DNA of 64,000 nt from Sipunculus nudus (lineage: Eukaryota > Annelida > Sipuncula > Golfingiida > Sipunculidae): positions 31,096,214-31,160,213 of the forward strand of contig CM049320.1 of the NCBI GenBank assembly GCA_026874595.1, given 5' to 3'. Positions 1 through 11,852 of the stretch are shown here, in pieces. The translations under genes and the position numbers were made by a program. Position 1 is the stretch's first letter; each line of letters starts with the position of its first letter. The notes beneath the pieces were generated by a model. It worked only from the letters and a program-made list of their open reading frames with translations. It made no database searches and was not told the origin of the DNA.

Positions 1-150
1 TAAGGACAACGAAAGAGATAACCTTCAAGATCACTTCAATTCAACCGTATGTTTGCCAACTAGCCCCCATGTGTTTAAACATTATGCTAACGTTCAACCA
101 AATGTTAATGCTCCAATAGGAGGCCAGCTTGATGATGATAAACAAATAAC

Positions 151-387
151 CTTGAAAAGGACTACGCAGAATCCAGTCTCTCCTTCTGAGTCCTATGAAA
201 ACTTCGTTTTTGACCTTAGAACTAGTCCTTGGTAATGCCTCTTTCGGATGGATGACCAAATCAGCACCCTGAGCTTGACACAGAGCTCTGGCAGAATACC
301 AGCTGTAGGCCCCATGGTGAATGGTTATAGTCCAATTAAGTGACTCATCACAGTCATGGTAAGGTATGAATGCAGGACAGATGGTGC
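151..387 (-). CDS. CTLD gene copy 1: second CTLD, N-terminal exon
   Basis: A 237-nt exon, acceptor TCATTTCAG, donor GTTATT, phase 1 at both ends. In its own frame it encodes CPAFIPYHDC, then YSWYSARALCQAQGADLVIH (helix 1 and the cysteine/ADL motif) and EVFIGLRRRDW (the FIGL strand), so it is the N-terminal two thirds of a second CTLD. It is 79 codons, the same length as the exon of the first CTLD, suggesting internal duplication of a two-exon domain. The exon completing this domain should lie left of the window start. Because of the upstream frameshift this exon may no longer be translated in this frame. Confidence 0.7.
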
Positions 388-650
388 CTGAAATGAGAGT
401 CACGTTTGCGAGGAATTCAAGGTTCCTTTGGAACATTTGCCTTAACGTGTTAGTAAGTGTAGTTGTCTCATGGAATTTATATGTAATTACCATGTTATAT
501 CATATCAGAAAATATACATATCTACAAAGAAAAAAAGACTGGGTAACCCTTGCATATGCACGCGTTCCTTCATTGTCATGGTATAATTGTTTCCCGCACC
601 GGGACAATATATTTGATACAAATTTCATTTCAACAAATCGACCGACTGAC

Positions 651-778
651 CTTTTTCATGCTGGCAAGCATAGTTGTTGGGTTGTCATAAAAACAATTTG
701 CAGTCTTTATTGTTCGACTTTCATAACTATATTCGGCACAACCATCTTCCGCCATTTTCGTTAATTCAGATGTATTAC
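651..778 (-). pseudogene. CTLD gene copy 1: frameshifted exon ending the first CTLD
   Basis: This exon should complete the first CTLD (CAEYSYESRTIK...C). Acceptor TTTTAG and donor GTCAGT match the copy-2 exon at 11303-11431, which is 129 nt, but this one is 128 nt. The missing base is a G in the run at about 679-683 (TTGTTGGGTTG here, TTGCTGGGGCT in copy 2). From there the frame changes from YACQHEK to MLASMKK, and the next exon is then read into an early stop. Copy 1 is therefore probably a pseudogene, unless the base is a sequencing or assembly error. Confidence 0.65.
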
Positions 779-1001
779 CTAAAACAAAAAAATATAATCA
801 GTACAACAGAAAAAAAAATATTAAAAAAACTGTATTTCTAAAAAATAAACAACACCCCCAGGTTGAATAAATCCCTGCTTATTTTATATTTATTTTTTTA
901 ATATAATTACAGTGAAAATTTTATTTTGCTCGGAAGAGGCAGCTTGGACACTCTTAGTGCTTATTATTAGAGAAATAAATGATATAAAGATACTGTCCTA
1001 C

Positions 1002-1238
1002 TTATTTCTTTCCCATTGACCCAGGTCCAGTTGCTGAATTCTTTCTCTTGCAATGACAACCAGATTTGGCTCATGTTATATTTTATCATGATTTCTAAAA
1101 GAGTACGATGATCTTTGATGTCTTGGTCCACAGGCAGGGTAGTGTTTCTACAGTAGGCTCCACATTGCCGCTCAGCCTCATCCCATGTGAGACTTTTATT
1201 AATATACACAAATTCGTTCTTCTCATGTTCAAAACGAA
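1002..1238 (-). CDS. CTLD gene copy 1: first CTLD, N-terminal exon
   Basis: A 237-nt exon, acceptor CTTCTTCCAG and donor GTAGGA, phase 1 at both ends. It encodes the first two thirds of a C-type lectin-like domain: SLTWDEAERQC (helix 1 with cysteine), then IWLSLQEKEFSNWTWVNGK, the WxWVxG strand typical of CTLDs. A CxxCxxWIQFKHL segment lies just upstream (about 1290-1325) and could join in phase 1 through a GTAGGG donor, but that intron would be only 41 nt (1239-1279), so this is speculative. The equivalent exon of copy 2 is truncated. Confidence 0.7.
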
Positions 1239-1715
1239 CTGGAAGAAGACACAAATTAGGACAGGAGTAACATCCCTACAAAGATGTTTAAACTGAATCC
1301 ATGTTTTACAATTATTACACTCATCCATAGGTTTTTAATTGTATATATACAGCCATACATTCAGATGTAAAGTATTTGTAGACTTTTAAAACATATGACT
1401 GAATATTTTATATAGGCCTATGTGTAATTATTATAAACAGATATAGCTACGGAATTACAATCTTGAACTCTGCGGTGTTAAAAGGTATATAGTTATGAGA
1501 AGGTATGGTCGCTGCATGATGATCCTACATTGGTCATGCGTGCTAATCTTATCTGACAAAATTACACGAGTGGTGTAAATGACAATGATGATTAATAATA
1601 CACGATACTAATATTTGAACAGCATGTTTCTGATTTGTGTTTCAGGATATCCTTCCACAAGCCTATTTAAGATTGAAAGGCTATATTCTTTCACAATTTT
1701 ATTGTAATAAGCAAT

Positions 1716-1789
1716 TTAATAATAATAATAATAAAAATAAGTATATATTATAATAATAATTATAATAATAATAAAATAAAAATTATTAA

Positions 1790-1836
<47 letters not shown>

Positions 1837-1850
1837 TATTATTATTATTA
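1716..1850. repeat. AAT/ATT microsatellite
   Basis: Runs of AAT on the left and ATT on the right form a partly self-complementary trinucleotide tract. The duplicate copy has a related tract at 12231-12292. Confidence 0.9.
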
Positions 1851-2208
1851 TCACAACAACAATAATGATTGTTATTGTAGAAACATGGCATTCACAGGAA
1901 GGGAAGTTAGCTCAGTTCCTATCATATTTTGTTCAGTCCTGTTTGATATAATGGATAAAAAAACTGTGGCATCTATCAAGTAGTAACATCCTATCTTGGG
2001 CAAAGTCATCAGTTTCCTAAATACAACACTTAACTGGACTTTAAAAGCAGAACTGCACTGAAACTAGATTCACTGTCGACCTGGACACTCTCCGGGAATG
2101 ACGCGACCAACATAGGTGAACATCCTGATTGACAAGTCCTGTCCTATTCAGGTACGTTGATAATATATATTAAAAACGTTGAAGTGTTTAAATGTATTTA
2201 GAACGTAC

Positions 2209-2352
2209 CATTTGTTGTTGCATGAGATCCCTGTAGAAGGTCAAGTAATAGTAGAGCATGAAGAAATGAAGAGAAAAAGAGAATGTTAACTTGTTCCATG
2301 ACTCGAAACAAATATCAGCCGAAATAAAAGTTAGACAAACTAATATAACCAT
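2209..2352 (-). CDS. Candidate signal-peptide exon of CTLD gene copy 1
   Basis: Read on the - strand from an ATG at 2352, this exon encodes a hydrophobic start (MVILVCLTFISADI) typical of a secretory signal and stays open to a GTACGT donor at 2208. The duplicate at 12653-12787 keeps the start, an open frame and a donor at the same place (ending QQQM), although the two differ by an in-frame length change. The donor phase is 0, whereas the next recognised lectin exon begins in phase 1, so either a linking exon is missed or another donor is used. Treat as a likely first exon rather than a proven one. Confidence 0.4.
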
Positions 2353-3304
2353 AAAAACCCACAGATAGCAGTCTATTTACTTCCTTGTAAACCACTCAAG
2401 AGTTGATTGCATGCATCACAATAATTACCTTTAACATATATGTATATATAAATTATATATATATGAGATAACTTAAACTGTCTAGTCCAAAATAATTGAA
2501 GATTTTGTTTACAACACGAACTAATATATATTAATTATATAAGCATTAAATTGGCATTACAGGTGACAACGGAGTTTATACATTCCAATTTTCTTCTTGC
2601 CCTGTATATCATATTCATAATTAATTATCTGGTACAAACATAAAATGTCCCAGATAGCGCTCTCTTTATTTCCGTGTAAACCGCGTAACAATAGAATATA
2701 TGCATCACTATACTTTCTTTGTACATATATGTAATTATAATTATACGAAACATAACCACAACTGTCTAGTCCCCAATATTTTTGTTGGTAGCACGAATCT
2801 ATTTATATCATGTAAGCAGTAAATTGGAATAACAGCTGATTGCTCAGTTCTTACATCCTCATGTCCAACTTGCACGGCTTATCGTATTTATTATATCATA
2901 ATAAATTATCTTTTGTCAAATCCTTTATTTTTCAATTAGTGGCCTTTGTTTTTAAATCATCTTTTATTTCCCCATATAGTAGGAGGTATTAAAGTAAATG
3001 ACGCTCAACGACGTTGTACAGAACTTGGAGAGAGATAAAATCAAACATCCCGATTGCCTTTGAATTACTATGCATGTGGCTAATTCTGCCAAAGATTTAT
3101 GTCTGTCTACTTTATGGAGGTCAATAAATCATTTTTGAAATTGCAGTAAATTGCCCCTAGTTACGTCAATGAAAGTGACATGATAATTACTGAAAATAGT
3201 CCCTAACAAGCACAATATTTACACTTTTATCTAGCAATGTGTTACAAGAAAATATATATTTTATAATATAATATGTATGATGTAATCAGTTTGTAAAAAA
3301 AAAA

Positions 3305-3639
3305 GGTTAGGCCAAACTAAAAAAAGGTATGGTTCTCAGGCACTTTTTGTCAGAAATGAATGCGGACGAGCGGTTTTTTTTATTTTTATTTTTGGGAATG
3401 TTTCGATAAAAATGTCAAATTAAAAGGGAAAAGCATTAGAATAATAGATTAATTTTGCTAAACAAGTAACAACACTACAAAACAAAGGAAATTGTATGAT
3501 TTTTTTTTCTTCTTGAAAGAAATGTCTGAGCGGCTGCAGCTCGAAATTGGTGAGTTTCTTCTGAAAATCAAAACAAAAAATTTTGATGCGGGGGTTTAAA
3601 ATTGACGCTGGCGGTGCCTGAGATAATTTTTTGGCCTTA
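3305..3639. mobile_element. MITE-like element with imperfect terminal inverted repeats
   Basis: The left end reads TTAGGCCAAACTAAAAAAAG followed by CTCAGGCAC; the right end is GGTGCCTGAGATAATTT followed by TTGGCCTTA. Read as a reverse complement, the right end gives TAAGGCCAAA and CTCAGGCACC, matching the left with gaps. The interior has T-rich tracts and no coding capacity. The target-site duplication is unclear, so the superfamily is not assigned. Confidence 0.5.
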
Positions 3640-4504
3640 CTTTCTTACAATGCATTACAGCAGAAAACCTTCATTTTTTTCATATCTAACAGCTTACTCT
3701 ACAAACAAGAGATAATGCATCTTATAAGTGTTCAAAACTTATCCTAACAGTCATATTTGTTAAGGTAAGTATAAAATATATACAGTTATTAGGAACTAAA
3801 AGTTGATTACATTTCCATGACATGGGTATTTTGTCAGTGTTTATTGACAAATCAACATAAGAGGCGGGAAAATCAAATTGTACTGGGTAAAGCATATACT
3901 TTGCAGCCCTCCTTTTCCTACCGAAAAACCCTTTCCTAGCGGAAAAAATAATAAAGCATGCACTGTATGAAATATTCAGATCAATACCCAAGCCCTTTGC
4001 ATCTCAGCCATACGGAAAGGAGCAAACATGGATAGGACTAGATTGGAAGGTCTGAGAAACAGGAAGTACTTGCGACTACAATCCTATGGGCCGAGTGTCT
4101 CCGATCCGACTTCTTTTGCCCGGCCAGTTCTTGTGTTCTTTTAATGATATTGTCCGCGAGATAATAACATATTCTGCACAATACATGCACTGCTAAATTG
4201 ATTCATACATTGTCGTGACACAGATTCCTTCCATATATTTATATTGAGACCCGACACATGTAATCTTTAGTTTCCCAACGTACATCCTGAATAGTCTACC
4301 TATGACATAAATAAGTTGCTCCGTCTACACTATCTACACTACAATTTACAGGATCAACTCAACTTGCAATAGCTTGTATCAATCGACCATCATTCGCCAA
4401 AGTTGTCCTCCTTCGAATTGATAAGTTATGTTATTATGGCATTAACTATGAATGCCAAACAGAAGTCGCAGCCTGTCACCCTAACATCGATTTTGAATAA
4501 ACTG

Positions 4505-4850
4505 AGGTCGTTGGGGCTGTAGTTTAAGCTATATAGGATCAATTTGAGTATAAAAAGGAGTGCACGCTTTTTCTCACAGTATAATTTTATTTTGATATGC
4601 GTGTCTGTCATTTTCCCGAGGTAGGCTACGAAAAAAATGACAACATTATTTTAAGAAAATTATTAAATATAACGTTCTCTGTTGACTTTCATTCATTAAT
4701 GCAGCAGTTATTAATAACAATGCTGATTTACTCGCAATGTTTGTCTGTGAGTCCGTCATGACAGCTTGACAGCGGAAGCTTCATTTCTCACCGCAAGGGT
4801 AACCACCACAAATGTTGTGTCACGACATTTAATTCATTATTTAGGAAACA
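4505..4850. repeat. Direct repeat, copy A (610-bp offset)
   Basis: This segment recurs 610 bp downstream at 5104-5460. Shared words in order include CAAGCTATA-type sequence with GGATCAATTT, ATTTTCCCGAG, CAGCAGTTATTAATAACAA, GTCCGTCATGAC, TTGACAGCG and GGTAACCACCACAAAT. It has no recognisable coding content. It may be a local tandem duplication or two insertions of an unknown element. Confidence 0.75.
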
Positions 4851-5103
4851 TGACCATATATGCCTCTGATGTCAATTTTTTTATCCGACCTTTGGAACGG
4901 ATTTCTTTTATGAATTGTTTCCTGCCTCGCAGGCCCCTATCAGTTTATTTTAAAACCGTCAAAATGTAAGGTGGTGCAGTAAACATTGGATCCTGAAATT
5001 AGGCCACTGTGACCTTATTTTCTGTAAAATAGCAATTTACTAGTTTATGACTGATAAAATATGTTCAACATACCCTGTATCAAATAAGTAAAACCATCAC
5101 GAT

Positions 5104-5460
5104 GAAGTCGGTGAGGTTGCAGTTCAAGCTATAGGGTTTGGATCAATTTTAGTATAAGTACATCTGCACGCTATTTCTATCAGTACATTTTCATTTTCAT
5201 CTGCTTGTCTAACTGGCATTTTCCCGAGCTAGGCTAGGACAAAAAATTACGTCATCCTGTTAAGAAAAATGATAAACATTATATTGTCGGTTAACTTTTG
5301 TGTATTAATCCAGCAGTTATTAATAACAAAGCTGATTTTACTCGGAATGTTTGTCTCTGCGTCCGTCATGACGCCTTGACAGCGTAAGCTTCATTTCTCG
5401 CCGCCAGGGTAACCACCACAAATTTTGTGTCACAACATTTTTTCTTTTTTTTTTATTTAG
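5104..5460. repeat. Direct repeat, copy B
   Basis: Second copy of the 4505-4850 segment, same orientation, with scattered substitutions and small indels. Similarity fades after the GTGTCACAACATTT word. Confidence 0.75.
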
Positions 5461-5479
5461 AAAACACGGTCATATAGGC

Positions 5480-8400
5480 CTCTGTAGTGTGTATCTGGCA
5501 GATTACCCATTAAAACATATATTTTCATGTCCGAGGCCAGATTTCCGTTTTCAGAGAAATGATTTCCTGTTGGCACAAAGCGGTTGTTTGAGCTGAAGGT
5601 TTGTCTTTGGCCATTGACACGTTGTCTCAAGGTTTGTCCAGTTTCATCTATGTATGGAATATTTGGACAGATCCTCGGACCATATTACACCATTTGCACA
5701 ATCTTAAAAACTTAATATACATTTTTTTAGTCATGCAAATAGTAGAAACCCGCAGAAAAGACCATACTAAGGACTTCAGACTTAGAATTTAAGTATATTT
5801 GATATATTATGTACATTTGAACTAAAACACACCCCTAGATTAATAATACTGAAGTAAAAATAGTTTTCGCAGGGGAAATTTTATCATTTTATGTCTATAA
5901 TGGCCACAACCCTGATTTTCACATCACTTGCGTGTACATGTGCATATGTTTGACCCCATTTATGTGAAATATGGACCGAAATATTCAGTTATATGTCAGA
6001 GACAATTTTTTTAATGCGCACATCCATTCGTGATCAACATCAGAACTATACAGCATAACAATATAACGTTATTTCTATGACCTCAGGTACTATCGATACT
6101 ATTAAGCAAAAAGCTAACATTTAAAATTATTAAATTATTTTATCATTACAATTTTGGTCGTATTTATTTTTCATGTTTAGTGTTAACTTTATGTACAATA
6201 TAATTTTCACTGCGGTAATGTGATCACACTTACAAAATTCACAATTATAGAAATTAAACAATTGTGGCCGTATTTGTGACGACACATGAGATAAAATAAC
6301 GAAGAATTGACACCATTTTAATCAGCTGCTTCGGCTGATATATAATCATAATGTAACATTTGTTATGCAGGTTTTGATCCCCGGGAGAGAGTTCCAGCAA
6401 TAGGTACATTATTCAACATATTTAAGCGTAATGCAGTTCCTTCTTCCAACATTTCACCATAAAACCAGTACTTTATCAACTGACCTATAATATAATAAAC
6501 CTTATGAACTTGATCTTATAGTAAAGGACATATCCCTACTTTCCATTAAGTGAAAACCTTAAATGAAGCAAATATTAAATGTGAGCGTAAGACTGAAAAG
6601 GAACAAAGACAATGCACCTGCATTCTTGATTTTCTCACACCTTTGTCTCTGGAGGGTATCCATTTTTATATTTATGCAGTGAACGACAGGTCTAACAATA
6701 CTGTTGGCGATAGGCAAAGAGCGGTTAGGATCTGAGACGTGAGCAGGAGAATATAAGCTGAAGACGCGAGAGAAAAAGAAAAGTCTCCTAGTTCAGCGCG
6801 CTTGATGGTGCAGTCTGGCAGTTTGTCGGTCCATAGGAGGGTCTGAGGGTTGTCTCTGAACTGATCAGCAGAGGGACGATCTCCCGGTGTATTGTATCTA
6901 ATATTGTGCGGGCGGCCAACGTAATCTCACGAACGTGCTTGTTTATGGAAGGACTTGTAAACAGCCGTGGTGGATCCAGCGAACAGAGCAAAGGACAATT
7001 GATACGCGGATCTGTGTTTATGGTACAGAATATTGTCTTGTATTCGGGTACATATTACTGGATATACCCGCGGTGATTCTATATTGGCAGACAATTTCTA
7101 AGTGATGCTACCACGAGGGCGGAGAGCGTATCTGTCAGTGATTCAGAGGGGTGAATACCTCAGGGGTAGAGACTGTGTCAAGCCAGTGATTCATTTAACA
7201 GCGAGAAGTGCTTGTGTATCGTGTGTACAGTGGCAAACCTTTAGAACTCGAGGAGTACATTCCTGTGTCACGTGCGCGACGGTCTAGTAATCAGGGGCCT
7301 TGGTGCCAGGAGAAATTGCTACAATCTGTGCTTATAACAGGTGTCAGGAATAATCAGCACTCTGAACATTTGTGTATTTATATGGACTTTAATTGATTTT
7401 TGTACCATGTGCGTGGAACGCTTCTCAAAAGAATTTTTAGTTTTTTATTATACAGTGTTTATGTCACACGCCTTTCTCATCTTTTGGAGTGTATGTGCGA
7501 GCTTCAACCAGCTTAATCCACTGTTCAAAAGAACAATGGAAAGTTTATACCTTCAGTGGTGTGACACAGATACATGTGATAGTGCAAACAGGGCACAAGA
7601 AGCTTTTCTATGTTAATTCTCTATGTACAAACACAGATAGTATTAAAAGGGAACATTTAAAATGTATTGCTCATGCACACATCAAATGTGACCAAAATGT
7701 GTTCTTAAATATAAAGAGCTCACTACATCTAAAAATCTACTTTCATAACGGCATACTGTCTTTGCAAATATATGGTATAACAGAGTTATCTCTGGACGCT
7801 CTCAGCGGGTAATAACGAGTACAAATATTCAAATGAGCTAGAAGATAACAAACAAACTATAGATATGATTTATAATTCAATATTAACTCAAGCTATGCAA
7901 TTACATTTCCTGAAGCCGTACCATATGGACCAATTTTTGAAGTGAATTAATCATGCAAAACAATATGACACTTCACTTTTCTGTCTCGGCAGATGTGTGA
8001 CACTGTTCATCTGCATATATATATACATGTAAACGACCAGCACGCTGTTATAGTGCTTCTTCCGCTGCACAAAGGTAGTGTGCTCCTTTCCCCAAAATCA
8101 TCAATGAAGGAAGTGAAGAACTGGACACTCACTTGGAAAACACTCAGAACGCCCTGGCCGGTCAACGTCCAGCACACTGTTATAGATCAGGCCCGCATGC
8201 TTTATGTTCTCACTGCAATATCATGATTGTCCCACATCAAACTATCCAAAAATCATTGAAACTGTGCATAAACGAACATATTTTACATATACTCGTACAC
8301 TGCCTATCTTCAATTCTGTTTATCATTGGACATTTTGTTGGCGGCGATGTACGATAACACTAACATTTCATAACTCTGAGGTAACATTTACCGTTGGTGG

Positions 8401-9906
8401 GACTGGGATTTGAGCATTGAGCCCGGACAAACCTTCCAGTTTTGTCTGGCGGCATGAAAAACAAATGTAGCATTTTCGTGCTGAACGCTGATGGGCAATT
8501 ACCTTTGGGCGGGGGGGGGGGTTAATTGTAAAGCAAACGGCGTCCAGTTTTGGACTTTAATCAAAATCTCAATCCGATCTAATTTATCCCGTAATTTTAA
8601 AATAACAATATTTGATCCTTTCTATTATTTTCATTCGAAATAAAGGTAGATGTTAATTCGCAGAAAATCCATAAAGTCGGCCATGACGAGAGTGCAGATA
8701 ATACAATAAATAGTTGTATGGTTTCAATTCAAAAAGCTTTAATACAATGTATGATTAATATCATATGTACAGATTTGAGAAAATTATCTTAAATTTACAC
8801 TGTGATATAGATTTGGTTACCGCATAACAAAGTATCGATGTCCTCAGAACTATTGCGGAAATCATCTCAGCCCTAAAACCCATTTCCGTTCATCTGGAAT
8901 CCTAATGTGCCAGGGTGGTTACCCTCCTCGAAATATAATCCCAGAATGAATAAAATTCCTTTCGTTGGCCCATGAAGTATAATCTTCGGAGGCAATCCTT
9001 TTTAGGGACTTCTGGGTACCGAATTATTGTGTTGGGTTCTAACCATTACATCCAGAGAGCGCGGCGATGGCGATTCTGTTGATGTACTCATATATTAAAC
9101 ATTTCAGTCTTTTAAATTGTTTTTTTAGCCTATTGAGCTAGTTCTAATTGTATATAGTTTTTCTGCTCCATGCATTGTAATATTTTACCATATGGCTTAA
9201 CTTCATCTGATCCTATCAGTTTTCGACTGTGCTCTTGGCAATTTATGTGCAGCCTGACAGGTTTTTCGAATACTTCGGATTTCAAAGTAACTGTTTTTAG
9301 CATCCATGCTAAGTCGGCGAGATACCGGTTATTTCGGGAGTAAATACGTATGCATTATTTTCCTTTTGACCACTAAAGGCTTTCCAATGATGTACATCAC
9401 AGGATTCATGAGTGTAAGTTACAATGGTAAATACAACCATGTCAAGACTAATATTTCAGGTCTAAATATCTGGAACAGTAAAGAGATGTTTCCATAATTC
9501 TTAGTTTGTATACACGTATGCTAAGGTACTGCTTTTACAAGTTTATACAGAAAATACTGTAAAGCATAGGTTATTCCTGTTAAGGTTGTATACACACAAA
9601 TTTTTGTTTAATAAGAATAATATCTATATACCAATTCCTTTTATTAACACACCTGCGAATCATATACGGCTTAAACAAATATAAAATAGCAGCATGCCAT
9701 GTTCACCAGTAACAAGGTGGAGAGTACAATGATCAAAACTGTACTGCTACTAGTGACGTACCCTCCTGGAAAAAGGCGAGTAGGATGCGAGTCTAAAAAA
9801 GAAGAAACAAATCCTCTTATGCAAATTATTTCTATATAAAATGTCGCTCTTTCAAGAGACCTAGCCCTTTGTAAATCAATTACTATAAAACATTTATTAA
9901 AGCTTT

Positions 9907-9939
<33 letters not shown>

Positions 9940-10100
9940 GTGAGAGAGGGAATCATGATTTCATGGCTAAGACTCTAAAATTAATTACCCGAAATTCAGA
10001 ACCACATTTCTGGTGAACTAAATAAACTTTCCAAAAATGTAATATATACTTTTTAGAGTCGGGCCTCTAATCACCTGAAAAGAATTTGGGGAAAATGTTG
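5480..10100. other. Intergenic stretch without a recognised gene
   Basis: Only short open frames occur (none over about 110 codons) and none shows a family motif. A locally GC-richer patch runs about 6640-7330 between AT-rich flanks. A poly-G run sits at 8510-8520 and a CA/TA microsatellite at 9910-9940. I cannot assign a function. Confidence 0.5.
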
Positions 10101-10166
10101 TATGAAACCCTTGTCTGTGGCAAAATTGGAGAGAACACAGTACAAAGGTTCTTTTATGCTGTCTTC

Positions 10167-10366
10167 TCATATTCTATACTTTAAGAAAGAATTAAGATGA
10201 AGATTGTCGGATCTTGGCGCACATTTCTGGCAGATCACTTTTGAGATCTTGCTGCAGTTCCGTCGTTTCCAGTGTCCAGTCTCCAGGTCAAGGACAGCAC
10301 ATCGTCCCTGGTAAATATCCGCTGATCGTCCCCAGTGCACATGGCAGAGTTGATGGGATTTTGGAT
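10167..10366 (-). CDS. CTLD gene copy 2: last exon, second CTLD C-terminal half
   Basis: Acceptor TTTAATAG, phase 1, TGA stop at 10167-10169. It encodes the closing part of the second CTLD: HWGRSADIYQGRCAVLDL (the CAVL strand), then GHWKRRNCSKISKVICQKC with the last two conserved cysteines, followed by an 18-residue tail. HWKRRNC stands where WND usually coordinates calcium, and no EPN or QPD motif is visible, so calcium-dependent sugar binding is doubtful. Confidence 0.75.
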
Positions 10367-10800
10367 CTATTAAACAATTACAAAATCTACTCATTTACAA
10401 AATTGACTACTATCTAGCAAATTCTTCGTAATATCAACGAGCGAGTGTCCAACTATTGTGCAGATCATCTTGTTTCATGCAGATAGGGACTGAAATCGCC
10501 TTTTGTATGATTTATGATTCCGCTTGAAAGTGACAGACAAGATAAACGCAGCGGGAAACAAGATACGTGCCGAGCTTGTTTTGTAAACAAAACGGATGAG
10601 ATCAACAACATCAGTTACAAGTCAAACGTTGGACATTAGGCCAATAACTAATAGATGAGGACGACGAAAGAGATAACTCACTTCAATTTAACCGAACGTT
10701 TGCCAACTAGCCCCCATGTGTTTAAACATTATTCCTACGTTCAACCAAATGTTAATGCTCCAAAAGGTGGCCCAGCTTGATGATGATTAACAATGATAAC

Positions 10801-11037
10801 CTTGCAAAGGACTATGCAAAATCCAGTCCCTCCTCCTGAGTCCTATGAAAACTTCAGGTATGAACTGGAAACTAATCCTTGGTAATGCCTCTTTCGGATG
10901 GATGACCAAATCAGCGCCCTGGGCTTGACACAGAGCTTTGGCAGAATACCAGCTGTACGCCCCATGGTGAATGGTTATAGTCCATTCAGGTGACTCGTAA
11001 CAGTCATGGTAAGGTATGAATGCAGGACAGCTGGTGC
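10801..11037 (-). CDS. CTLD gene copy 2: second CTLD, N-terminal exon
   Basis: A 237-nt exon, acceptor TTTTATAG, donor GTTATC, phase 1 at both ends. It encodes SCPAFIPYHDC, WYSAKALCQAQGADLVIH and EVFIGLRRRDW, the N-terminal part of a CTLD. It joins in frame to the exon at 10167-10366 (donor CAAG, acceptor TAATAG; the split codon becomes Asp). Extracellular CTLD proteins bind sugars or proteins; the ligand here cannot be inferred. Confidence 0.75.
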
Positions 11038-11302
11038 CTATAAAATAGAGCCACATTTGCAAGGAATTCAAAGTTCCTTTGAAATATTTGCCTATACGTG
11101 TTAGTAAGTGTAGGTGTCTCATGATATTTATATGTAATTGCCCCGTTACATAATTTAAGAAAATATACATGTCTACAATGAAAAAAAAGACTGGGTAATC
11201 CTCACATATGCACGCATTCCTTCAGTGTCCAAGTTTAAATATTTCCCGCACGGGGACAATATTTTCAATGTAAAATCTATTTAAACAAACCGACCGACTG
11301 AC

Positions 11303-11431
11303 CTTTTTCATGCTGGCAAGCATAGTTGCTGGGGCTATCATAAAAACAATTTGCAGCCTTTATTGTTCGACTTTCATAACTATATTCGGCACAACCTCCT
11401 TCCGCCATATACGTTAAGCCAGATGTATTAC
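11303..11431 (-). CDS. CTLD gene copy 2: exon ending the first CTLD
   Basis: A 129-nt exon, acceptor TTTTAG, donor GTCAGT, phase 1 at both ends. It encodes EGGCAEYSYESRTIKAAN followed by CFYDSPSNYACQHEK, the conserved C-terminal cysteines of a CTLD ending in the ACQ form of the usual CE/CQ motif. It is the intact counterpart of the frameshifted copy-1 exon. Confidence 0.65.
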
Positions 11432-11529
11432 CTAAAACATAAATATAAATAGTACTTCACACTAATATAACAGAAAAAATGTATTTCTAAATAATTAACA
11501 ACACCCCCAAGTTGAATAATTCTATTGCT

Positions 11530-11561
<32 letters not shown>

Positions 11562-11665
11562 TTAATATATACTGACTGTGAACATTTCATTTTGCCCGGA
11601 AGCTACAGCTTGGACAGTCTGTGCTTACTACATGAGAAATAATTGATACAAGGATAGAATATAAC

Positions 11666-11807
11666 CTATTTCTTCTCCATTGACCCATTCCCAGTTGCTG
11701 AATTCTTTCTCTTGCAATGACAACCAGATTTGGTTCACGTGAAATTTTCTCATGATTTCTAAAAGAGTGTGATGATCTTTGGTGTCTTGGTCAACAGGCA
11801 AGGCAGT
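11666..11807 (-). pseudogene. CTLD gene copy 2: truncated first-CTLD exon
   Basis: Only the downstream 142 nt of the 237-nt exon survive (LPVDQDTKDHHTLLEIM..., then NWEWVNGEE and a GTTATA donor). The upstream 95 nt, the acceptor and the flanking intron present in copy 1 (about 1145-1337) are replaced by an AT microsatellite (11811-11850), after which homology resumes at ATACAGCCATACA. The first CTLD of this copy therefore lacks its N-terminal helix and first cysteines. This is a real deletion or an assembly collapse across the AT tract. Confidence 0.65.
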
Positions 11808-11815
11808 ATATATAA

Positions 11816-11852
<37 letters not shown>

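Larger units (their letters stand above)
1..2700 (-). repeat. Segmental duplication, copy 1 (two-CTLD gene)
   Basis: This stretch is collinear with 10657-13065. Shared landmarks in the same order are GCCAACTAGCCCCCATGTG (about 56 and 10695), the three lectin exons, the ATT/AAT microsatellite with CAGGATATCCTTCCACAAGC, the candidate signal-peptide exon, and CCCAGATAGCGCTC (about 2650 and 13031). The left border lies outside the window, so the last exon of this copy is not visible. Within copy 1 a roughly 290-bp segment around 2350-2460 recurs near 2640-2740. The duplication is seen directly; its age is not estimated. Confidence 0.85.
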
